Assembly: GCA_043228905.1 (NCBI GenBank)
Contig: JBHGNT010000001.1
Span: 20,832,001-20,896,000 of the forward strand
Origin: Azolla caroliniana
Lineage: Eukaryota > Polypodiophyta
Length of the DNA: 64,000 bases
Reading direction: 5' to 3'
Part shown: positions 31,600-41,165 of the stretch, in pieces
How the letters are laid out: every line of letters begins with the position of its first letter
Position numbering within the stretch: the first letter of the stretch is position 1
Program-made: the position numbers and the translations under genes
The notes under the pieces: model-generated
What the model was told of the DNA's origin: nothing
Database searches by the model: none
The model's input: only the letters and a program-made list of their open reading frames with translations

Positions 31600-33426
31600 T
31601 CCGGCATGGGATGTCTTACTAGTCTGATCCGCTTCCGACATGCATCCAACTTGTTGGGTATCAGCACTTTGGTCAGCATATCTGACCCGTTCTCGGCCGT
31701 ATGGATCTTCGTCAGTGCAAACTCTCAATCTTCTACTCGCTCCCGGATCTAGTGATACCTATGCTGGATGTGCTTCGTCTTGGAATGGTACGCTGCGTTC
31801 TTAGCAAGGTGGATGGCACTTTGACTGTCGCAATAGAGCTGGTATTCATCTTGCCGGATACCGAGCTCTCCGATGAAGTCCTTCATCCATAATATTTCCT
31901 TGCCGGCTTCCACAGCCGCCATGTACTCCGCCTCCGTGGTTGACAACGCAACCATCTTCTGCAGCCTCGACTGCCACGAAATAGCTCCCCCTGCACATGT
32001 CATTACATACCTGGATGTAGACCGGCTGGTATCCACATCAGCCGACATGTCCGAATCGGTAAAACCGTCAAGTTGAGGTTTACTGGAGCCGAATCGAAGT
32101 GCCCTTCAAGTACCGGAGTATCTATTTGCCCGCATTCCAATGCTCCTTGCCGGGATTGCTCATAAACCGGCTCACCACTCCGACTGTGTATCCAATATCG
32201 GGCTGAGTACACACCATTGCGTACAGCAAGCTCCCGATGGCAGAGGCATATGGAACCTTCATCATACCCGCCTTCTCTACTTTCGTCTTTGGGCTTTGCT
32301 TACTGGATAACCTGCAGTTTGCCGGAAGTGTCAATCCGACTGGTTTCACATCTGACATGTTGAACCGCTGAAGCACCTTTGTCACGTATTTCTCCTATGA
32401 CAGCCACAATTGCTTCTTTGACCAGTCCCGGATGATATACATCCCCAACATCTGTCTTGCCGGACCCAAGTCTTTCATTGCGAAAGTTCGGTTGAGAGCC
32501 TTCTTCAGCATCTGAATTTTGGCTTGGTCCCATCCGACGATCAACATGTTGTCCACGTACAGAAGGAGTATCAGGAAGTCGCCTCCTTCGAACTTCTTCA
32601 CAAACACGCAGTGATTGGCCTGCGTCTTGTGGTACCCTTGATTAGTCATGAAGGAGTCGAACTTCCAGTACCATTGTCGGGGAGCTTGCTTCAGTCCGTA
32701 CAAGCTCTTCTTCAACTGACAAACCAGGTGCTCCTTCCCTTTCTCCACGAATCCTTCCGGTTGCTGCATGTAGATCTCCTCTTCGAGGTCACCGTGAAGG
32801 AATGTCTTCTTCACGTCCAACTGCTCTACCTCGAGGTCCATGCTTGCCGTTATACTTAGCACCGTCCGGATGGAGGTCATCTTTACTACCGGGGCAAATA
32901 TCTCGTCGAAGTCCACGCCCTTCTTCTACTCTTCACCACAATCCTGGCTTTGTATCTCGGGGGGTTGCCAGCATCTCCCGGTTTCAGCTTGTACACCCAC
33001 TTGTTTCGGAGTGCCCGCTTTCCTTTCGGCGACTCCACCAATTCGTACGTATGGTTCTCATGCAGGGAATCTATCTCATCCTGCATGGCACTTAACCATT
33101 TGCGGTTGTGGGTGTCTTCCTTCGCTTCTTCGAAGCTTTCCGGTTCTCCCTCTTTTGGTCAGCAGCACATGCTCTGCGTCCGGAAATCTCCGGGGGGGCC
33201 TTCTCTCTCCAAGAGGATATCTCCGTCTTTGGCCTTCGGCAACCGACTCCACTATTTGATCTTCATCCGAATCGGATTCGGGGTCTTGTCCGGTTCCGGT
33301 TTCAGCTTCCTCTACTTCTTCTTCTGCCGGTTCGGTGTCCTCGCCGTAATCGGCTGGTTCCTCGAGTGCTAACCGATCTCTTGTCGGTTGGGTCTGCTTA
33401 TCGTGGAATCGATCCTTACCGGTCGA
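31600..33426 (-). pseudogene. copia E reverse transcriptase and RNase H
   Basis: Minus strand: acidic hinge, MQDEIDSLHENHTYELVESP, KRALRNKWVYKLKPGD, frameshift near 32930, VDFDEIFAPVVKMTSIRTVL, LDVKKTFLHGDLEEEIYMQQ, LKQAPRQWYWKFDSF, LLLYVDNMLIVG (YVDN where YVDD is catalytic), FAMKDLGPARQMLGMYI, GSLLYAMVCTQPDIGY, and RNase H with LSTTEAEYMAAVEAGKEILW and HSKTKHIQHRYH. A few stops and frameshifts. The interrupted integrase half lies at 49068 and above. Confidence 0.9.
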
Positions 33427-33866
33427 TGTTGCCGATTAGGAACACGGTCCGCGGTCAGTCCTTCGACCTAGACCTCCAAGGGGGTGTGGAACAACGAACA
33501 GATGTTTAAGCGTAATGCGTAGGGGAAGGTTCCCTGTAACCTATCAGCGTATAAGGGAGACGGCTACAACCAAATCCCTATCAAGGGTTACACTTACATA
33601 CTTAAATGCTTAGGTATTCAAGACACACACAGTGAATTAGCCGTAGCTATACACAGGAAATCAGAGAAGATAGAATTTTATTATGAGACGTTTCTTTACA
33701 TTCCCAAAATTACACGCTCCCTCTATCAGAGGTTTTCTGCCCTTTATATACGCAGGGCCTATTTAGCCATTCACGCTTCTTGCGTGATCCGTTACATGCG
33801 TTATGCTCTTATATTAATTCTTAGTCCTACGCTTTTGTCCGTCGGTTACTATTCCGACGGACAACA
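33427..33866 (-). repeat. 3' LTR of gypsy F (440 bp)
   Basis: Near-identical to 48628-49067. It differs at scattered single bases (for example ATGCGTAGGG versus ATGCATAGGG), consistent with moderate age. TATA-like CTTTATATACGC is present on the strand shown. Confidence 0.93.
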
Positions 33867-33889
33867 CCTGGCACGTCGGACCCATCCTG

Positions 33890-34977
33890 TTAATCCTCTT
33901 CTAAAATGGCCCGAATGTTTGGCTCTGCTGCGGTGTCTGCGTCCGGAGGTGACGTAGGGCCCGTACGTGCATCTTGGTGTGGCTCCCCTGTCTGGTCGGG
34001 CTGGTTTCCCCCGGAGTCACAGTCGCCGTGTGTGGGCGGTCCGGGTACGGTGGGCTCCTCTTGAGCTAGTGGGATGGGCTCCGCCGTTGTTGTGCTTGAA
34101 GTCGGCTGTGGCTCCGCCTCCATTGTTATGTCCTCCGTGGTGTCGGCCGTTTTTGTAAGTTTCGGGGAGTGGGGCGGAGATCCCGCTTGGCCCGCACTGT
34201 GCTCCGTGTGGTCTGATGATAGCGTGGGCTCGTGCGGATGAACCTCCTTTTGTGTAGTGGTTTCATTGTCTGGTCCTGTGGGGAACTCCGCTCGTCGGTC
34301 CCCGCTGTTCTCGGTCGTTGTCATTTTTGGTGATCGGGTCTGAGGTTCCTCTTCTTTGGCCGTGCCTAGAATTGGCGTCGTGCTGGATTCCTTGTTTGTG
34401 CGCGTGTTGCCGGCTTGTGTGATCTGGTGAAATAGCTCCTCCTGGCTTTCACCAAAATCATCTAAGAGCTGCGCGAGTTCTTTAGAGTGTTGGTCAGCTA
34501 GCGCATGATAGTCTTGCGCGAGGTCCTCTCGTACGGCCGCAATGCTCTCCTCATTTAGTTTATAGAAACCTCAACCGTCTTTTCGCCGGTTCTCCCAGTT
34601 CGCACGATACGCGTGCAATTCCGCTGCTTGGGTTGCCCATGCCATCCATCCTTTGTCCAGCGCCGTTTTCAATTGCGCTGTGAACCTCTCCTGATTTGTT
34701 TGGAGAAGGATATGCACATTATCTATGATGGCCTGGCAACGGTTGCGTGCGTCTTCCATCGACTTCTGGAGATTTGCGATTTCTTGCTGTTTAACCGCCG
34801 CCGCTTCATCGTACGTGGCCTTCAGGCCCGCCCACAACTGGGATTCCTTTGCATGCTGTTCTTCTAGTTTCCCCATTTCGTTGTTTAGGCGGATTTCGAG
34901 CTGATGCCTTCTATCTTGTTGGACCACCAACTGCTCGTCGAACCATACCTTCTTTTTTTCTAATAAGGCCCGGAGTC
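33890..34977 (-). pseudogene. gypsy F extra ORF3, C-terminal part
   Basis: Continues the ORF3 part at 41166-43031 after element G. It reads GLRALLEKKKVWFDEQLVVQ, then a long coiled coil (RLNNEMGKLEEQHAKE, VKQQEIANLQKSMEDARNRC), a stop at 34571, DLAQDYHALADQHSKELAQL, and a low-complexity Pro/Thr/Glu/Ser-rich tail ending AEPNIRAILEED at 33890, 24 bases from the LTR. The same frame is kept throughout. The product is unknown; a structural or scaffold role would fit coiled coils but is not shown. Confidence 0.7.
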
Positions 34978-34981
34978 CCGC

Positions 34982-35665
34982 TGTCGTGCCTTTCGGCTCC
35001 GGATCGTTTGCGTGAGTCGGGTGGGAACCACTGGGGTTTTGGACTAGGAGGAGGAAGAATTTGAGGCTAATCTTGTGAATCCCACAAGTATTACATTAAT
35101 CAATATTTATGTAAGAATATGAATTTAGATTGAAAGAGATAGATTATCTTAAACTTCGTGAATCCCACGAGTATATTTTATTAATTGGTGTTTTAGGAAA
35201 TATATCCAATTTCCCAAATATTTCACACACAATTACATTGTGCTTCCCATCCTTATGTAGTGATGAGGAAGTCTTAGTAATCCATGCTTTTTCTCTAACT
35301 ATAGACCCCATGCTTTTCCTATAGATAGACTATATGCTTTATCTAAAGTGATCATGCTTTTTTCTAACTTGTGCGTTTTTTATCATGCACGCTAGATGTG
35401 TATGTGTAGCTTTTTCTTTTGTTATGCGTTTTTCTAATGTTTATCCTAGCGTGAATTTACCTTTCTATGTGGGACATCTATGCTTTAACACTAATGAAAT
35501 GCTAGTGTAATGGTAAGACATTACATTATTAACATGGAGGTGCAAGGTTTGAATCTTGCCCTATGCATGTTCCATTTATTTTGCTATTTTCTTCTATTTC
35601 TTCATTTTTTATTGAATCTAATACTATATACATTTTTCACGTAGTGTACAAAATACACTACGACA
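34982..35665 (-). repeat. Element G LTR 1 (3'-most on the minus strand)
   Basis: TGTCGTGCC...ACTACGACA on the plus strand. It carries T at 35550 where the other LTRs have C. On the minus strand it is preceded by PPT TTTGGAGGGGGTGAG. Confidence 0.95.
35501..35562 (+). promoter_or_regulatory. Pol III box A/box B-like segment in element G LTR (also 38249-38310 and 40997-41058)
   Basis: TAGTGTAATGG fits box A (TRGYNNARNGG form) and, about 40 bases on, GGTTCGAATCT fits box B (GGTTCGANTCC). A T-arm-like stem GCAAG/CTTGC surrounds box B. LTR 1 has GGTTTGAATC, the other two the better GGTTCGAATC. It is antisense to the element and lacks an acceptor stem, so it is not a functional tRNA. Confidence 0.45.
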
Positions 35666-35666
35666 C

Positions 35667-37691
35667 TCACCCCCTCCAAAGCCGCACATCCTCCGGTATG
35701 TGCCGAAGTTGTTGGTGTTTGTTAGTCTCCTCCGTCCGGTCTCTACCCGATTGGTTTCGTTGCCGGCTCGTAGTACCCTCGACTTCTCTTGTTATGTTGA
35801 CTTTGTCTCTCCATTTGGAGCACATCCATTCTTTCCACCCGAACCATTGTCGACATCCGATCCACCATAGTCTTCGTTCGCTTTTTGCATGGCCTGCTTG
35901 GTCCTTGTCATCCGCGGTAGTATCTTTTCTTGCCCTCTTTCTTTTCTTCATCAATCTCGACTTCTTTTCGGATTTTCGGTTTAGTCGGATTAGCTTACTT
36001 CCGATTCGGTCTCGTCGGATCGTCTTTCGTTTAGTTCGGCTTCCTTTCCGATTTGTATTCGGTCGATCCGGACTCGGTTGATCGGTTTTTACCGATTCAG
36101 TGCTCTTTCGGGTCGGTTTCTTTTCTTTTCTTTTCGTCCGGATTTGCTTTCTTTTCTTCGTTTTCACCTGCCTTGTCCGGTTCGACTTTCGGCACTTCTT
36201 TCCGTTGTTCGCTACGTAGGTCCTCCGATATGTGCTCGTTGTTCGGTCCTCGTGTGGTTGTAATGCATGCTTCTTTTCTCGCCGTAGCGCGTGCTTCTTT
36301 ATTCGCCATAACACGCGTTTCTTTATTCGCCGTAGAGCGTGCTCTGTATTACGCGCTTCTCCCGTCGTAGACCCGACCTCCGCATTGTCGCACTTTCTTT
36401 TAGATTGGAATTTCGGATGGATCATTTTCCATCCGAACCGACTTCCGACTTTACCTTCCTCGCCGCCATCTCCCGTCTCTCCGGTCTCACGTTGGTTCTC
36501 GGACACAACCGCCGAAGTCTCTAGATATTGTTGGCATGAATCCTCGGTATTACCTTCTTTCGTAGTTTCACCCTTAGCATTCTTCTCGGCTATCTCTTCA
36601 TCGTATTCGTCGGCTTCGACATTCGTTTTCTCTCCGCCACCTTCCGTCTCTTCGGTCTCACGTTGCCTTTCGATCGCAACCGCCGGAGTCTCTGGAATCA
36701 GTGGTGGGGAAGTCTCGATATGGCAATCCGCCATTGATTCATCCATAGCCACCTCCGATTCGATTTCGTCTTTTGTGGCTACCTCCTTAATCACATCCGC
36801 TTCACACTCTTTATCTGCATCAATTATGCAAACATCTATTATGCTTACCCCTTTTTGACCCGATGTCTCGGGCACTTGTATCCCGAAATTTCCTTCTACA
36901 CTTGAATTATCGGCCTTATCCTTCGCCATCGTTCTTTCACAAGACGAGTGGGTGTCTTGTTCCACTCTTTCTCCCGTGGTACCATCATGTTGTATTTCGG
37001 CCTTCATATTGGCTTCATCGTTTTTCCTCAATCGACCATCCTTCATGGGCCATGTCGTTGTTGACGAGATTCTCAGCTTCCTTTCATCATGTCTTCGGCA
37101 TACCCTTTCGACTTTAGCCCAATCCTCGGTAAGGCCGTTCGCACCGTCATCATCTTCGAGTTCGATCCCAATGTCCATCCTTTCTTTCCGATCGATCGAT
37201 CTTACGAACATTAAGACTTTATCTTCTCCCACCAATCTTCGTTCCCGCTCCGAGAGTCGAGCAAAACGATGCTCGAACTCTAGGAACGCTTGCGTTGCAC
37301 TTCGGTGAGTCTTCTCCGACGCCACCCATTCGTCGAATTCTCGTCGATCTCGTCCCTTCGATCTCTCGTAGTCATATGCCTCTCGTAAAGCTTCTTCAAA
37401 GGACTCCCATGTCGAGTTTTGTTGTTGTATCTTGTGGATTCTCTCTTGTAGTTCGTTCGAGGCCACCCGGTTAAAGGATATCACTTGCAATCCTTCCGGT
37501 ATCCGATATTGCATCATCTCCGCCTTATATTCACGTAGGTAGCGTGACACACCCTTACCGTTGAATTGTCCGTTTCGTTGTACGAGCCGCTTTACTACCG
37601 CCGTGATCTCCGACATCGCTCGTTGTTCTTGTAGCATCCGTTCGAACATCATCATCATCGTTATGCTCATCGCCTCTTGTTGATTCTCCAT
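35667..37691 (-). CDS. Element G Gag-like protein, copy 1 (674 aa)
   Basis: Starts at the ATG at 37691 (MENQQEAMSITMMMMFERML); the frame is open upstream into the PBS, but only from GTG. Residues about 30-210 form a gag/capsid-type region: NGQFNGKGVSRYLREYKAEM, SWESF-like FEEALREAYDYE, DEWVASEKTHRSATQAFLEF, FVRSIDRKERMDIGIEL. The middle is acidic (EEIAEKNAKGETTKEGN). The last third is extremely Lys/Arg-rich (RRIKKRVLWRIKKHALRREK, KTKKRKQIRTKRKEKKPTRK), suited to RNA/DNA binding in place of a zinc knuckle. The stop overlaps the PPT, one base from the LTR. No protease, RT or integrase. It is fully open. It would need a helper element. Confidence 0.85.
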   Translation of the reverse strand: MENQQEAMSITMMMMFERMLQEQRAMSEITAVVKRLVQRNGQFNGKGVSRYLREYKAEMMQYRIPEGLQVISFNRVASNELQERIHKIQQQNSTWESFEEALREAYDYERSKGRDRREFDEWVASEKTHRSATQAFLEFEHRFARLSERERRLVGEDKVLMFVRSIDRKERMDIGIELEDDDGANGLTEDWAKVERVCRRHDERKLRISSTTTWPMKDGRLRKNDEANMKAEIQHDGTTGERVEQDTHSSCERTMAKDKADNSSVEGNFGIQVPETSGQKGVSIIDVCIIDADKECEADVIKEVATKDEIESEVAMDESMADCHIETSPPLIPETPAVAIERQRETEETEGGGEKTNVEADEYDEEIAEKNAKGETTKEGNTEDSCQQYLETSAVVSENQRETGETGDGGEEGKVGSRFGWKMIHPKFQSKRKCDNAEVGSTTGEARNTEHALRRIKKRVLWRIKKHALRREKKHALQPHEDRTTSTYRRTYVANNGKKCRKSNRTRQVKTKKRKQIRTKRKEKKPTRKSTESVKTDQPSPDRPNTNRKGSRTKRKTIRRDRIGSKLIRLNRKSEKKSRLMKKRKRARKDTTADDKDQAGHAKSERRLWWIGCRQWFGWKEWMCSKWRDKVNITREVEGTTSRQRNQSGRDRTEETNKHQQLRHIPEDVRLWRG

Positions 37692-37708
37692 CTCCTTGCC
37701 ACCCGCCT

Positions 37709-37725
37709 TCACGTCGGGTTCACCA
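37709..37725 (-). promoter_or_regulatory. Primer binding site of element G, copy 1 (tRNA-Trp-like)
   Basis: Minus strand TGGTGAACCCGACGTGA, four bases after the LTR end. It is complementary to the 3' end of tRNA-Trp with one mismatch (as I recall that tRNA end). The same site is at 40457-40473. Confidence 0.65.
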
Positions 37726-37729
37726 ACTG

Positions 37730-38413
37730 TGTCGTGCCTTTCGGCTCCGGATCGTTTGCGTGAGTCGGGTGGGAACCACTGGGGTTTTGGACTAGGAGGA
37801 GGAAGAATTTGAGGCTAATCTTGTGAATCCCACAAGTATTACATTAATCAATATTTATGTAAGAATATGAATTTAGATTGAAAGAGATAGATTATCTTAA
37901 ACTTCGTGAATCCCACGAGTATATTTTATTAATTGGTGTTTTAGGAAATATATCCAATTTCCCAAATATTTCACACACAATTACATTGTGCTTCCCATCC
38001 TTATGTAGTGATGAGGAAGTCTTAGTAATCCATGCTTTTTCTCTAACTATAGACCCCATGCTTTTCCTATAGATAGACTATATGCTTTATCTAAAGTGAT
38101 CATGCTTTTTTCTAACTTGTGCGTTTTTTATCATGCACGCTAGATGTGTATGTGTAGCTTTTTCTTTTGTTATGCGTTTTTCTAATGTTTATCCTAGCGT
38201 GAATTTACCTTTCTATGTGGGACATCTATGCTTTAACACTAATGAAATGCTAGTGTAATGGTAAGACATTACATTATTAACATGGAGGTGCAAGGTTCGA
38301 ATCTTGCCCTATGCATGTTCCATTTATTTTGCTATTTTCTTCTATTTCTTCATTTTTTATTGAATCTAATACTATATACATTTTTCACGTAGTGTACAAA
38401 ATACACTACGACA
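37730..38413 (-). repeat. Element G LTR 2 (shared middle LTR)
   Basis: 684 bp. Serves as 5' LTR for copy 1 and 3' LTR for copy 2. Confidence 0.95.
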
Positions 38414-38414
38414 C

Positions 38415-40439
38415 TCACCCCCTCCAAAGCCGCACATCCTCCGGTATGTGCCGAAGTTGTTGGTGTTTGTTAGTCTCCTCCGTCCGGTCTCTACCCGATT
38501 GGTTTCGTTGCCGGCTCGTAGTACCCTCGACTTCTCTTGTTATGTTGACTTTGTCTCTCCATTTGGAGCACATCCATTCTTTCCACCCGAACCATTGTCG
38601 ACATCCGATCCACCATAGTCTTCGTTCGCTTTTTGCATGGCCTGCTTGGTCCTTGTCATCCGCGGTAGTATCTTTTCTTGCCCTCTTTCTTTTCTTCATC
38701 AATCTCGACTTCTTTTCGGATTTTCGGTTTAGTCGGATTAGCTTACTTCCGATTCGGTCTCGTCGGATCGTCTTTCGTTTAGTTCGGCTTCCTTTCCGAT
38801 TTGTATTCGGTCGATCCGGACTCGGTTGATCGGTTTTTACCGATTCAGTGCTCTTTCGGGTCGGTTTCTTTTCTTTTCTTTTCGTCCGGATTTGCTTTCT
38901 TTTCTTCGTTTTCACCTGCCTTGTCCGGTTCGACTTTCGGCACTTCTTTCCGTTGTTCGCTACGTAGGTCCTCCGATATGTGCTCGTTGTTCGGTCCTCG
39001 TGTGGTTGTAATGCATGCTTCTTTTCTCGCCGTAGCGCGTGCTTCTTTATTCGCCATAACACGCGTTTCTTTATTCGCCGTAGAGCGTGCTCTGTATTAC
39101 GCGCTTCTCCCGTCGTAGACCCGACCTCCGCATTGTCGCACTTTCTTTTAGATTGGAATTTCGGATGGATCATTTTCCATCCGAACCGACTTCCGACTTT
39201 ACCTTCCTCGCCGCCATCTCCCGTCTCTCCGGTCTCACGTTGGTTCTCGGACACAACCGCCGAAGTCTCTAGATATTGTTGGCATGAATCCTCGGTATTA
39301 CCTTCTTTCGTAGTTTCACCCTTAGCATTCTTCTCGGCTATCTCTTCATCGTATTCGTCGGCTTCGACATTCGTTTTCTCTCCGCCACCTTCCGTCTCTT
39401 CGGTCTCACGTTGCCTTTCGATCGCAACCGCCGGAGTCTCTGGAATCAGTGGTGGGGAAGTCTCGATATGGCAATCCGCCATTGATTCATCCATAGCCAC
39501 CTCCGATTCGATTTCGTCTTTTGTGGCTACCTCCTTAATCACATCCGCTTCACACTCTTTATCTGCATCAATTATGCAAACATCTATTATGCTTACCCCT
39601 TTTTGACCCGATGTCTCGGGCACTTGTATCCCGAAATTTCCTTCTACACTTGAATTATCGGCCTTATCCTTCGCCATCGTTCTTTCACAAGACGAGTGGG
39701 TGTCTTGTTCCACTCTTTCTCCCGTGGTACCATCATGTTGTATTTCGGCCTTCATATTGGCTTCATCGTTTTTCCTCAATCGACCATCCTTCATGGGCCA
39801 TGTCGTTGTTGACGAGATTCTCAGCTTCCTTTCATCATGTCTTCGGCATACCCTTTCGACTTTAGCCCAATCCTCGGTAAGGCCGTTCGCACCGTCATCA
39901 TCTTCGAGTTCGATCCCAATGTCCATCCTTTCTTTCCGATCGATCGATCTTACGAACATTAAGACTTTATCTTCTCCCACCAATCTTCGTTCCCGCTCCG
40001 AGAGTCGAGCAAAACGATGCTCGAACTCTAGGAACGCTTGCGTTGCACTTCGGTGAGTCTTCTCCGACGCCACCCATTCGTCGAATTCTCGTCGATCTCG
40101 TCCCTTCGATCTCTCGTAGTCATATGCCTCTCGTAAAGCTTCTTCAAAGGACTCCCATGTCGAGTTTTGTTGTTGTATCTTGTGGATTCTCTCTTGTAGT
40201 TCGTTCGAGGCCACCCGGTTAAAGGATATCACTTGCAATCCTTCCGGTATCCGATATTGCATCATCTCCGCCTTATATTCACGTAGGTAGCGTGACACAC
40301 CCTTACCGTTGAATTGTCCGTTTCGTTGTACGAGCCGCTTTACTACCGCCGTGATCTCCGACATCGCTCGTTGTTCTTGTAGCATCCGTTCGAACATCAT
40401 CATCATCGTTATGCTCATCGCCTCTTGTTGATTCTCCAT
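38415..40439 (-). CDS. Element G Gag-like protein, copy 2 (674 aa)
   Basis: Identical in translation to the copy at 35667-37691 as far as I can compare (same open frame shifted by 2748 bp), with the same start, basic tail and stop at the PPT. Perfect conservation of a long ORF in both units argues for very recent duplication, probably by LTR-LTR unequal exchange or tandem integration after insertion. Confidence 0.85.
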   Translation of the reverse strand: MENQQEAMSITMMMMFERMLQEQRAMSEITAVVKRLVQRNGQFNGKGVSRYLREYKAEMMQYRIPEGLQVISFNRVASNELQERIHKIQQQNSTWESFEEALREAYDYERSKGRDRREFDEWVASEKTHRSATQAFLEFEHRFARLSERERRLVGEDKVLMFVRSIDRKERMDIGIELEDDDGANGLTEDWAKVERVCRRHDERKLRISSTTTWPMKDGRLRKNDEANMKAEIQHDGTTGERVEQDTHSSCERTMAKDKADNSSVEGNFGIQVPETSGQKGVSIIDVCIIDADKECEADVIKEVATKDEIESEVAMDESMADCHIETSPPLIPETPAVAIERQRETEETEGGGEKTNVEADEYDEEIAEKNAKGETTKEGNTEDSCQQYLETSAVVSENQRETGETGDGGEEGKVGSRFGWKMIHPKFQSKRKCDNAEVGSTTGEARNTEHALRRIKKRVLWRIKKHALRREKKHALQPHEDRTTSTYRRTYVANNGKKCRKSNRTRQVKTKKRKQIRTKRKEKKPTRKSTESVKTDQPSPDRPNTNRKGSRTKRKTIRRDRIGSKLIRLNRKSEKKSRLMKKRKRARKDTTADDKDQAGHAKSERRLWWIGCRQWFGWKEWMCSKWRDKVNITREVEGTTSRQRNQSGRDRTEETNKHQQLRHIPEDVRLWRG

Positions 40440-40477
40440 CTCCTTGCCACCCGCCTTCACGTCGGGTTCACCAACTG

Positions 40478-41161
40478 TGTCGTGCCTTTCGGCTCCGGAT
40501 CGTTTGCGTGAGTCGGGTGGGAACCACTGGGGTTTTGGACTAGGAGGAGGAAGAATTTGAGGCTAATCTTGTGAATCCCACAAGTATTACATTAATCAAT
40601 ATTTATGTAAGAATATGAATTTAGATTGAAAGAGATAGATTATCTTAAACTTCGTGAATCCCACGAGTATATTTTATTAATTGGTGTTTTAGGAAATATA
40701 TCCAATTTCCCAAATATTTCACACACAATTACATTGTGCTTCCCATCCTTATGTAGTGATGAGGAAGTCTTAGTAATCCATGCTTTTTCTCTAACTATAG
40801 ACCCCATGCTTTTCCTATAGATAGACTATATGCTTTATCTAAAGTGATCATGCTTTTTTCTAACTTGTGCGTTTTTTATCATGCACGCTAGATGTGTATG
40901 TGTAGCTTTTTCTTTTGTTATGCGTTTTTCTAATGTTTATCCTAGCGTGAATTTACCTTTCTATGTGGGACATCTATGCTTTAACACTAATGAAATGCTA
41001 GTGTAATGGTAAGACATTACATTATTAACATGGAGGTGCAAGGTTCGAATCTTGCCCTATGCATGTTCCATTTATTTTGCTATTTTCTTCTATTTCTTCA
41101 TTTTTTATTGAATCTAATACTATATACGTTTTTCACGTAGTGTACAAAATACACTACGACA
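40478..41161 (-). repeat. Element G LTR 3 (5'-most on the minus strand)
   Basis: 684 bp. It has G at 41128 where LTRs 1 and 2 have A, and C at 41046 in the box B-like site. Confidence 0.95.
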
Positions 41162-41165
41162 CCGC

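Larger units (their letters stand above)
34982..41161 (-). mobile_element. Element G: gag-only LTR retrotransposon in tandem LTR-int-LTR-int-LTR form
   Basis: Three 684-bp LTRs (34982-35665, 37730-38413, 40478-41161) separate two 2064-bp internal regions. The period is 2748 bp. Flanking CCGC at 34978-34981 and 41162-41165 is a 4-bp target duplication, and removing the element restores gypsy F ORF3 in frame. Each internal region has a PBS, one gag-like ORF and a PPT, and no pol, so the element is non-autonomous. By eye I find only two single-base differences among the three LTRs, making this the youngest insertion in the window. Confidence 0.94.

Noticed and set aside
35501-35562. A functional tRNA gene
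   Set aside because: No acceptor stem or convincing anticodon arm. Only box A/B-like sequences and a T-arm-like stem.
35667-39606. Several plus-strand frames of 100-208 codons opposite the element G gag
   Set aside because: They are antisense shadows of the 674-codon gag frame. Their composition (Ser/Phe/Arg-rich) mirrors the Lys/Glu-rich sense strand.
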